From NCBI GenBank assembly GCA_019312985.1, contig JAFDCC010000083.1, positions 1 to 8,289 of the forward strand: a stretch of DNA of 8,289 nt. Direction: 5' to 3'. Position 1 is the stretch's first letter. Each line of letters starts with the position of its first letter. Shown here piece by piece: positions 1-6,019 of this stretch. This stretch comes from Deltaproteobacteria bacterium. GTDB lineage: Bacteria; Desulfobacterota; Desulfobulbia; Desulfobulbales; BM004. Below the pieces are notes generated by a model that saw nothing but the letters and a program-made list of their open reading frames with translations, was not told where the DNA came from and did no database searches. Both the position numbers and the translations under genes were made by a program.

Positions 1-1048
1 CCTTGACGGACTGCAGGGCGCTGCAGAGCATGAGCGAGGCCTCCGGCACCGATACCCACTCGAGCCTGACGGTGCGGTAGTCCCTTTCATGCTCGCTGAT
101 GAGAGAGTCAAAGCCGGCGGCGGCCTGGTTTTTGATGAGCCGGGCGAGGACGACCACCTGCTCGCACAGCTCGGGGTTGCGCTTGTGGGGCATGGTCGAG
201 CTGCCGATCTTGCCGGCATGAAAAGGTTCCTCCAGTTCGCAGATCTCGTTGCGGGCCAGCTGGCAGATCTCGTTGCTAATTTTTCCAAGGGTCCCGGCCA
301 GGATCGCCATGAAGGAGAGCAGTTCCGCCAGCCGGTCGCGGGCGGAATGCCAGGCGGTGCGCGGCGCCGACAGGCCGAGCCTTTTGGAGAATTCCGCCAG
401 GAGTTCCAGGGGCTGGCCCCCGAAGGCGGCCATGGTGCCGACCCCGCCGAAGAGCTGGCTTACCAGGACCCGTTTGCGGCATTCCTGCAGGCGCTCCCCG
501 TTGCGGAGCATCTCGTCGAGCCAGACGGCGACCTTCAGGCCCAGGGTGGTTGGCAGGGCGTGCTGGCCGTGGCTCCGGCCCACCATGACCAGGGTGCGGT
601 TCCGGCGCGCCAGTTCCATGAGTTCCCTGATAATGAGATGAACATCGCGCTCGACCAGGGCCAGAACCTCACGGATTTCGAGGGACTGGGCCGTGTCCTG
701 GATGTCCTGGGTCGTGGCGCCGTAATGGATGTAGGCGGCCGCCGCCGGCGAGCTCACCTTCTGCCAGGCGGAGAGAAGCGGGACAAGGGAGTGGCCGGTG
801 GTGCGGATGCCCGCAGCCACCTCCTTGAGGTCAAGGAGGGCAAGCTGCCCCGTCCCGGTGAGTTCCTCGGCCGCTGAAAGGGGGATCATCCCGAGGCTGG
901 CCTGGCTCGTGGCCAGGGTCGTCTCGACATCGAGCCAGCGCTGCAGCCGGGCCAGGTCGCAGAAAATCTGCCGTGACTCTTCGGTGCTGTAGCCGGCGCG
1001 GAAAAACCTGGAGTCGGCAATATGGCTGTGTAAAGAGGTGCAGTGCAT
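1..1048 (-). CDS. Adenylosuccinate lyase / carboxymuconate cycloisomerase-like lyase, paralogue B (C-terminus off window)
   Basis: The reading frame opens at ATG 1048-1046 and runs off the left edge after 349 codons with no stop, so the C-terminal domain is missing. It is a fumarase/aspartase superfamily enzyme, which cleaves a C-N or C-C bond by beta-elimination, typically releasing fumarate. Visible: TGHSLVP (84-90) with H86 where B. subtilis PurB has catalytic H68; YIHYGATTQD (106-115) with H108; GRSHGQHALP (157-166) with H160, the general-acid histidine region; GGVGT (201-205); and the superfamily signature GSSTMPHKRNP (282-292) with the mobile-loop catalytic serine. The start lies two bases after the stop of the upstream paralogue, without a clear Shine-Dalgarno, so translation is probably coupled. 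Family assignment is secure; substrate is not. It could be a PurB, but a tandem copy away from purine genes argues for a specialised lyase. Confidence 0.9.
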   Translation of the reverse strand, partial: MHCTSLHSHIADSRFFRAGYSTEESRQIFCDLARLQRWLDVETTLATSQASLGMIPLSAAEELTGTGQLALLDLKEVAAGIRTTGHSLVPLLSAWQKVSSPAAAAYIHYGATTQDIQDTAQSLEIREVLALVERDVHLIIRELMELARRNRTLVMVGRSHGQHALPTTLGLKVAVWLDEMLRNGERLQECRKRVLVSQLFGGVGTMAAFGGQPLELLAEFSKRLGLSAPRTAWHSARDRLAELLSFMAILAGTLGKISNEICQLARNEICELEEPFHAGKIGSSTMPHKRNPELCEQVVVLARLIKNQAAAGFDSLISEHERDYRTVRLEWVSVPEASLMLCSALQSVK

Positions 1049-1050
1049 AG

Positions 1051-2427
1051 TTATTGGTTTTCGGGTTCGTTTCGCTGCCCTGGTGCTATATCCTGGAGGG
1101 TCCGGTCGACGATTGCTGTTGCCAGGCCGCAGTAAAGTTCCGGCTTCTCGAAACATTCCAGCTTTTCTTTTGCAATAAGCGGGCCAGTTTCGGGATCCTG
1201 GCGCAGGATTTCCTGCAGTGGAGGTTGCCGCGCAGAGGCAGTTGCCAAGAGGGTCTCGACTTTCTTTCGGGCCCAGCTCTTGCCCTTCGCCCGCGCCATG
1301 GTGAAGAGCAGCCATTCCGAAACAACGAGATCCTTTTGCCGGTAGAGGTTTTCCCGCATCCGGCCGGTCCGGATCTCCAGGTTTTCAAGAACAGTGACAA
1401 GGAGATGCAGGGCCGTGCCGGTGTAGATGGCAAGTTGGGGGACGGCAAGCCACTCGGACCAGAGGGCCCGGGGATCACGCTCGTGCTCATGCACCATGGC
1501 TTCCAGCACCACCGGCACCAGGGCGCGGGCGTGCCGGGCCAGGACCGCAATGCGCTGGCTGTCAACCGGATTGTTCTTGTGGGGCATGGTGCTGCTGCTC
1601 GGAGCCCGGCCCGGTGCGGTTTCGGCAACCTCGCCGATCTCGGTCTTTGCCAGCTGGACGATCTCGGATCCGATCTTTTCCAGGGTGGAACCGACGAGGC
1701 CGTAAAAGGCTGCCGTTTCGCCGACAATGTCCCGCGTTGTGTGCCAGGCGGGATAAAGGGTTGCAAGCCCGAGCCTGGCCGCGGTGCGCTCGGCAACCTC
1801 GAGAGCCCGGGGACCGAGGGCCGCCATGGTCCCGACCGCCCCGCCGAGCTGGAGAACGGCTGCTTTCGGCTTCAGGGCGGCAAGCCGCTCTCTGTGGCGG
1901 TGCACCTCGGCGGCCCAGGTGCTGACCTTGAGGCCGAAGGTGATGGGCATCGCCTGCTGGCCGTGGGTCCGGCCGATCATCGGCGTGGCGCGGTGGGTCC
2001 GGGCCAGGTCGCAGAGGAGCTCTTCCAGCCGTTTGAGGTCCCGGCCGATAACACCGAGTGTTTCCTGCTGTTCCAGAACCCCGGCCGTATCGAGGACATC
2101 CTGGGTCGTGATGCCGAAATGGACATAGCCGCCGTGCTCCGGGCCGCACACCTTCTGCAGCCCCTGCAGGAGCGGGACAAGGGAGTTGCGGCTGCCGCCG
2201 TACGCGGCGGCGACAAATGCCAGGTCGATTTTTTCCAGGCTGGCGTGGGCCGCAATGGCAGCGGCCGCCGGAGCCGGAATAAGGCCCAGCTCTCCCTGGG
2301 CTTCGGCCAGGGCCGCCTCGATCTGCAGCCAGCGGTTGAATCTCCTCTTCTCGTCAAAGATGGCGGCCAGTTCCGGCGTGGCGTATAAGCCGGCCTGGAT
2401 CTCGAAGTCGATGGGGTGTGCGGGCAT
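1051..2427 (-). CDS. Adenylosuccinate lyase / carboxymuconate cycloisomerase-like lyase, paralogue A
   Basis: A complete 458-residue member of the fumarase/aspartase superfamily, at the usual length for PurB and PcaB-type enzymes, which act as soluble homotetramers with each active site built from three subunits. Visible: YVHFGITTQD (101-110, H103), GRTHGQQAMP (152-161, H155), GGAVGT (195-200) and the signature loop SSSTMPHKNNP (277-287) with the mobile-loop serines and K284. The first signature residue is Ser instead of the usual Gly. Where the downstream paralogue has H86, this protein has N81 (SRNSLVP); PurB uses a catalytic histidine there, while PcaB-type enzymes usually lack it. The tail (about 350-445), with PELYCGLA near 429-436, matches an ADSL_C-type domain. 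It starts at ATG 2427 behind AGAGGA with a 7-base spacer and its own candidate promoter. Carboxymuconate cycloisomerase is possible, but no protocatechuate genes are nearby. Substrate unknown. Confidence 0.93.
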   Translation of the reverse strand: MPAHPIDFEIQAGLYATPELAAIFDEKRRFNRWLQIEAALAEAQGELGLIPAPAAAAIAAHASLEKIDLAFVAAAYGGSRNSLVPLLQGLQKVCGPEHGGYVHFGITTQDVLDTAGVLEQQETLGVIGRDLKRLEELLCDLARTHRATPMIGRTHGQQAMPITFGLKVSTWAAEVHRHRERLAALKPKAAVLQLGGAVGTMAALGPRALEVAERTAARLGLATLYPAWHTTRDIVGETAAFYGLVGSTLEKIGSEIVQLAKTEIGEVAETAPGRAPSSSTMPHKNNPVDSQRIAVLARHARALVPVVLEAMVHEHERDPRALWSEWLAVPQLAIYTGTALHLLVTVLENLEIRTGRMRENLYRQKDLVVSEWLLFTMARAKGKSWARKKVETLLATASARQPPLQEILRQDPETGPLIAKEKLECFEKPELYCGLATAIVDRTLQDIAPGQRNEPENQ

Positions 2428-2440
2428 AGAGGTGTCCTCT
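2428..2440 (-). promoter_or_regulatory. Ribosome binding site inside a small hairpin
   Basis: On the minus strand the sequence AGAGGACACCTCT sits directly before the ATG of lyase paralogue A. AGAGGA is a good Shine-Dalgarno with a 7-base spacer. The same bases form a perfect 5-bp inverted repeat (AGAGG / CCTCT) around a 3-base loop, so the ribosome binding site could be partly masked. The Shine-Dalgarno is well supported; any regulatory role of so short a stem is conjecture. Confidence 0.5.
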
Positions 2441-2469
2441 TGTCAAAAGCCGGAAAGTCGGAATTTTCT

Positions 2470-2497
2470 ACTTTAACAGAAGCGGGGGTAAATGCAA
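2470..2497 (-). promoter_or_regulatory. Candidate extended -10 sigma-70 promoter for the lyase pair
   Basis: Reading the minus strand, TTGCAT (2497-2492) is followed after 16 bases by TAAAGT (2475-2470), preceded by TG at the extended -10 position (TGTTAAAGT). The -35 match is weak (3 of 6) and the -10 is fair (4 of 6). The implied transcript start near 2463 gives a leader of roughly 35 bases before the ATG at 2427, and the site lies downstream of the candidate terminator. Both points fit a separate transcription unit for the lyases. Confidence 0.4.
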
Positions 2498-2548
2498 GCA
2501 CTTGGAATAGTTGGGTATTGCCGCTTCAGAGCAGGGCGGCCCCTTTAG

Positions 2549-2577
2549 AAAAAACATCGGCGGAACATTGGGCGCCG
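2549..2577 (-). terminator. Candidate intrinsic terminator after the GT-C/TPR pair
   Basis: Minus strand: CGGCG (2577-2573), a 10-base loop, CGCCG (2562-2558), then ATG and six T (2554-2549). It lies about 40 bases past the stop of the second GT-C/TPR gene and before the lyase promoter, where a terminator is expected. The stem is only 5 bp and three bases separate it from the T-run, so strength is uncertain. An overlapping alternative stem, GCCGC-CTGATA-GCGGC (2589-2574), shares its first arm and would compete with it. Confidence 0.4.
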
Positions 2578-2615
2578 CTATCAGGCGGCAGCGGCTGCAT
2601 TTTTGCCGAATCCCG

Positions 2616-4289
2616 TTATTGTGGGGCCGGTTTTTGCCGGGCCCGCTGCGCCCGCAGCAGCCGCTCGACAGAAGCCAGATTCTGGCGGGCCTCCAGGTCC
2701 ATGGGGTTCAGCCGCACCGTTTCGCGGTAATGGAGAAGCGCCTCCTCGAGTTGCCAGGTGTCATAGAGCGCGTTGGCAAGGCTGCGGTGCAGGATGGGGT
2801 GGGTCGGTTTGATCGCAATGGCCTTTCTGTAGTTGGCAATGGCCTCCTCGTAGCGCCCCTGGAGCACGTAGGTGTTGGCCAGGTTGTTGTAGGCCTCGTA
2901 GAATTGCGGGTCCAGGCGGATGGTTTCCGAGAAGTGAAAGATCGCCTCGTCGAGGCGATCTGCCTTTTTCAGGGCGATGCCGAGGTTGCTGTGCGGCCTG
3001 GCCTTCGCCGGTGACTTGGCCGTGGCATCGGACCAGAGCGTGATCCTGTCCCGCCACACCTTGTTGCGCTCGAAGGTCCAGAAGGAAAAAAGCAGGACAG
3101 CCGCGGACAGCAGGGCGATCTGTGCCCGGGGTTTTTTCACAACATCACGGAAAAATGTGACTGCCGCAAGGATCAGAAACATGGACGGCAGGTAGTTGCG
3201 GTGCTCGAAAATAAGCTCGAGGCCGATAAACGAGGACTCGATCACGAGGTTTCCCAGGTACCAGAGGATGGCGAAGGAGAAGAGGCGCCAGCGCCGGGCG
3301 GTGCCTATTGCTGCTGCCAGGAGCAGGAGCAGGGCCAGGGCTGAAAAAAGGGTCGAAGGGGGGGAGAACAGCCCGGTGGAGGCAATGACATGGTGGTCGA
3401 GGTTGAGGCGGCCCGGATGGGGAAAGAGCAGAAGGCTCAGGTAGAAAAGGACGACCCGGGGTTCGGTGAGAAGCCGCTGGGCCAGGGTGAAGCTGCGGCT
3501 GCCATAAGACCCGGTTATGTAATCGACGGGATTCGCCCCGAGGTAGAAGACCGCAAGGAGCGTGAGGGCGGCGAAAAGCATGGCCGCCGGAATTATCTGG
3601 CGGGTCAGCCAGGCGGGGCTGAGGTCCCGGAAAAAATACCACTCGTAGAGAAAGACAAAAAAGGGCAGGGTGGCCGCCGTCTCCTTGGAGCCCAGGGCCA
3701 GGATGCCGGCAAGGGCCGTGGTACCAAAGAGGAGCCACTTCCCCCCCGTTCCTCTGGCGAGCCGCCCCCGGGCATAGAGGTAGAGGGCCAGGATATAGAA
3801 GAGCGTTGCCATGCTGTTCATCCGCTGGATGATGTAGGTGACCGACTGGGTCTGCAGGGGGTGGACAGCCCAGAGGAGGGCGGCTCCAAAGGCGAGCCAG
3901 GTGCCGGGGCCGTACCTGCGCCGCAGGGGGTGGAGGTTCAGGGTCGTCTCCAGAAAAAGAAAGAGGACGACCGCGGCCAGGGCATGGATGCAGATGTTGA
4001 CCAGGTGGTAGCCCCTGGTCTCAAAGCCGTGAAAATAGTAGTTCAGGGCAAAGCTCAAGTGGGCCACGGGCCTGGTTTTCGGCGAACTCTCCAGGGCCGC
4101 CCGGGAGAGGCTGTCGAGGGAGAGATCCGTAATGTGCAGCGCGGGGTTGTTCTCGATGCGTGAGTCGTCAAAGATAAAGGCGCCGTCCAGGTTGCTGCCG
4201 TAGGCGAGAAAGACAATAGCGGCAAGCAGGAAAATATGAACCGCTTTCGACAGGTTGGGGATAATGGTCTGGGGATGGGCGGATTTCAT
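2616..4289 (-). CDS. GT-C-like polytopic membrane protein with C-terminal TPR repeats (TMTC-like), copy 2
   Basis: A 557-residue inner-membrane protein. Residues 18-35 form the first hydrophobic span, followed by GAFIFDDSRIENNP (36-49); a DD/DE motif in the first external loop is the usual catalytic mark of GT-C glycosyltransferases using lipid-linked sugars, and D41/D42 fit it. About ten further hydrophobic stretches reach residue 405, with conserved blocks VHPLQTQSVTYIIQRM (142-157), LGSKET (199-204), RLNLDH (294-299) and FEHRNYLPS (361-369). Three TPR repeats follow (about 430-461, 464-495, 498-529), with a basic tail. This architecture matches bacterial relatives of eukaryotic TMTC O-mannosyltransferases. 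The likely role is transfer of a sugar to an envelope protein or polymer; donor and target cannot be told. The ATG follows the stop of copy 1 after a single base (TAA-C-ATG) with no visible Shine-Dalgarno, so coupling is likely. Confidence 0.88.
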   Translation of the reverse strand: MKSAHPQTIIPNLSKAVHIFLLAAIVFLAYGSNLDGAFIFDDSRIENNPALHITDLSLDSLSRAALESSPKTRPVAHLSFALNYYFHGFETRGYHLVNICIHALAAVVLFLFLETTLNLHPLRRRYGPGTWLAFGAALLWAVHPLQTQSVTYIIQRMNSMATLFYILALYLYARGRLARGTGGKWLLFGTTALAGILALGSKETAATLPFFVFLYEWYFFRDLSPAWLTRQIIPAAMLFAALTLLAVFYLGANPVDYITGSYGSRSFTLAQRLLTEPRVVLFYLSLLLFPHPGRLNLDHHVIASTGLFSPPSTLFSALALLLLLAAAIGTARRWRLFSFAILWYLGNLVIESSFIGLELIFEHRNYLPSMFLILAAVTFFRDVVKKPRAQIALLSAAVLLFSFWTFERNKVWRDRITLWSDATAKSPAKARPHSNLGIALKKADRLDEAIFHFSETIRLDPQFYEAYNNLANTYVLQGRYEEAIANYRKAIAIKPTHPILHRSLANALYDTWQLEEALLHYRETVRLNPMDLEARQNLASVERLLRAQRARQKPAPQ

Positions 4290-4290
4290 G

Positions 4291-5955
4291 TTACTCGGCC
4301 GGTTTTTGCTTTCTGTAGAGTTTTTGCATTGAGCGTCTCAGTTCAGCCAGTTCGCGGCGGGCTTCCATGAAGTCGGGCTGAAGCCTGATCGCTTCCGAAT
4401 AGTGGTAGACGGCCTCGTCAAAGCGCCGGAGTTTGGCCAGAGTATACCCGAGGTTGTAGTGCGTGTCCACATCGGCCGGGGTTAACGCCAGGGCCTTGAA
4501 ATAATTCGCCGCCGCTCCGCGGAAGTCGTTTTTGAGCATGAGGGCGTTGCCAAGGTTGTAGTACCCTTCCACGTAGTCTCCTTTCACTGACAGAGCCTTG
4601 TAATAGCTGTCGATGGCCGCATCGAGGCGGCCGCGGTTCTTCAGCGCGATCCCCAGGTTGAGGTGAGCCCGGTAGCTGGCCGGTGCCTTGTTGACGCTGT
4701 CCGAAAGAAGACTGACGGTGTCGGCCCAGACCGTGTTGCGCTGATAGGTCCAGAGAAGAAGGCAGCTGAAGAGCCCCACAAGGAGGAGAGCCCGGGGCAG
4801 CGCGGCCGGCAGGATGGTGCGGGCCCGCAGGAAAATCGGCAGAACCACCAGCATGGCGGGCAGATAGACCCGGTGCTCGAAGATTAATTCCAGGCCGATG
4901 ACCGATGACTCGATGAGCAGGTTGCCGAAATACCAGAGGATGACAAAGGAGAGGAGCGGGTCTTTTTTAGCCCGGATAAGCGCCAGCACCAGAAGAAATA
5001 AGATCAGCGCCATGGCCGGCAGCGTCGCCGGGGGGGCGAGGAGTGAGGTGGAGAGCAGAAAGTCGTGTTCGAGGTTCAGCCGGGCCGGCAGTGGGAAAAA
5101 GAGAAGGCCCAGGTAGAAGAGGACGACACGGGACTGGGTCAGCAGCCGCTCGCCGAGGGAGAAGTCGCGGCCGCTGTAGCTTGCAGCAATTGCGGCGAAC
5201 GGGTTTTTGCCGAGGTAGAGAAAAACAAAAAAGCAGGCCGCAACACAGAAGACAACGGCTGCGGCGACCATTTTGCCGGAGAAGGGCTTTTCCGGGTCGC
5301 GCAGGAAATACCATTCCAGGAGGAGGAAGAAGAGGGGCAGCATGGCGACGGTCTCCTTGGAGCCGAGACCGAAAATGGCTGCCAGCAGCGTGCCCCCGAA
5401 GTATAGGACACGCTGCCGCGGGGCCGCAGCCGCCCTTCCCTTCAGATAAAAGTATAGGGCGAGGAGGTAAAAGAGTGCGGCCAGGATGGCCATGCGCTGG
5501 ACGATGTAGTTCACCGCCTGGGTCTGGGCGGGGTGGACGAGCCAGAAGACTGCTGCCAGCAGGGGGACCAGCCCCGGGGGGCCGTAGCGTTTCCTCACCG
5601 CGGGTATGGCGAGCAAGGCGGCCAGGAAACGGTAGAGAATGATGCCGGTAACGATGTGGAGCAGTACGTTCACCAGGCGGAAGCCCCTGACATCGTAGCC
5701 GTGGAGAAGGTGGTTCAGGGCAAAACTGATATTGGCGACAGGCCTTGTGGGCAAAACGGATTGCCGGGCGGCATCGTGCAGTCCTGCCGCGCTGAGATGG
5801 GTTATCCGGATGGAGGGGTTTTTCTCGATATTGTTCTTGTCGTCTAAAACAAAACCGCCCTCCAGGGAAACGCTGTAGAGCAGGAAAACAACCAGGGATG
5901 CTGCCAGAAGGAAAATGGTTTCAAGGGTGTGACCGTGGCTTGTCGAAGCTTTCAT
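4291..5955 (-). CDS. GT-C-like polytopic membrane protein with C-terminal TPR repeats (TMTC-like), copy 1
   Basis: A 554-residue paralogue of the next gene, alike along its whole length. Residues 11-30 are the first span; GGFVLDDKNNIEKNP (33-47) carries the DD motif (D38/D39) expected of a GT-C glycosyltransferase. Shared blocks are VHPAQTQAVNYIVQRM (140-155), LGSKET (197-202), RLNLEH (292-297) and FEHRVYLPA (359-367), among about ten hydrophobic segments. Three TPR-like repeats occupy about 429-530, beginning RAHLNLGIALKNRGRLDAAI. The start at 5955 is supported by AGGGAAGA just upstream (short spacer) and by the parallel MKS/MKA beginning in copy 2. Divergence between copies is spread over the protein, including the TPR part, so the duplication is not recent. 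Glycosyltransferase activity is inferred from architecture; a purely structural TPR membrane protein cannot be excluded. Confidence 0.88.
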   Translation of the reverse strand: MKASTSHGHTLETIFLLAASLVVFLLYSVSLEGGFVLDDKNNIEKNPSIRITHLSAAGLHDAARQSVLPTRPVANISFALNHLLHGYDVRGFRLVNVLLHIVTGIILYRFLAALLAIPAVRKRYGPPGLVPLLAAVFWLVHPAQTQAVNYIVQRMAILAALFYLLALYFYLKGRAAAAPRQRVLYFGGTLLAAIFGLGSKETVAMLPLFFLLLEWYFLRDPEKPFSGKMVAAAVVFCVAACFFVFLYLGKNPFAAIAASYSGRDFSLGERLLTQSRVVLFYLGLLFFPLPARLNLEHDFLLSTSLLAPPATLPAMALILFLLVLALIRAKKDPLLSFVILWYFGNLLIESSVIGLELIFEHRVYLPAMLVVLPIFLRARTILPAALPRALLLVGLFSCLLLWTYQRNTVWADTVSLLSDSVNKAPASYRAHLNLGIALKNRGRLDAAIDSYYKALSVKGDYVEGYYNLGNALMLKNDFRGAAANYFKALALTPADVDTHYNLGYTLAKLRRFDEAVYHYSEAIRLQPDFMEARRELAELRRSMQKLYRKQKPAE

Positions 5956-6019
5956 TCTTCCCTGCCAGTATCAGAAGAAATAAAAGCGGCACAATACCCA
6001 GAAAACATGCCGCCTTCAC
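5921..6019 (-). CDS. Possible 32-residue single-span membrane peptide
   Basis: A small frame opens with GTG at 6019-6017, overlapping the dehydrogenase stop as GTGA, and ends with TGA at 5923-5921, overlapping the start of the first GT-C/TPR gene by 35 bases. The product begins MKAACFLGIVPLLFLLILAG (residues 1-20), a compact hydrophobic span with a Lys before it, followed by a charged tail KNESFDKPRSHP. The overlap typical of coupled genes and the membrane-like composition make it worth listing. Against it: no Shine-Dalgarno before the GTG, very short length, and hydrophobic stretches arise by chance in leucine-rich frames. I do not recognise it; it could be a leftover or simply spacer. Confidence 0.25.
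   Translation of the reverse strand: MKAACFLGIVPLLFLLILAGKNESFDKPRSHP

Noticed and set aside
89..877. 262-codon open frame on the plus strand
   Set aside because: Antisense to lyase paralogue B, with Gly/Ala/Arg-rich composition and no domain; it mirrors the same kind of shadow over the other lyase.
1054..2388. 444-codon open frame on the plus strand
   Set aside because: It lies fully antisense to lyase paralogue A, whose motifs are unmistakable. Long antisense frames are common in GC-rich genes, and the translation shows no recognisable domain.
1..2427. Calling either lyase purB or pcaB
   Set aside because: Motifs fit the shared superfamily, but two tandem copies and the absence of purine or aromatic-degradation genes leave the substrate undecided.
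2441..2446. Perfect TTGACA (-35 consensus) on the minus strand
   Set aside because: It lies only about 14 bases before the lyase ATG, against the Shine-Dalgarno, with no -10 at the right distance upstream of the gene.
3390..4163. 257-codon plus-strand frame opposite a GT-C/TPR gene
   Set aside because: Highly charged, Gly/Glu-rich translation typical of the reverse complement of hydrophobic membrane-protein codons.
2616..5955. Recent duplication or direct repeat between the two GT-C/TPR genes
   Set aside because: Conserved blocks are similar as protein, but I found no long identical nucleotide stretches; the duplication looks old.
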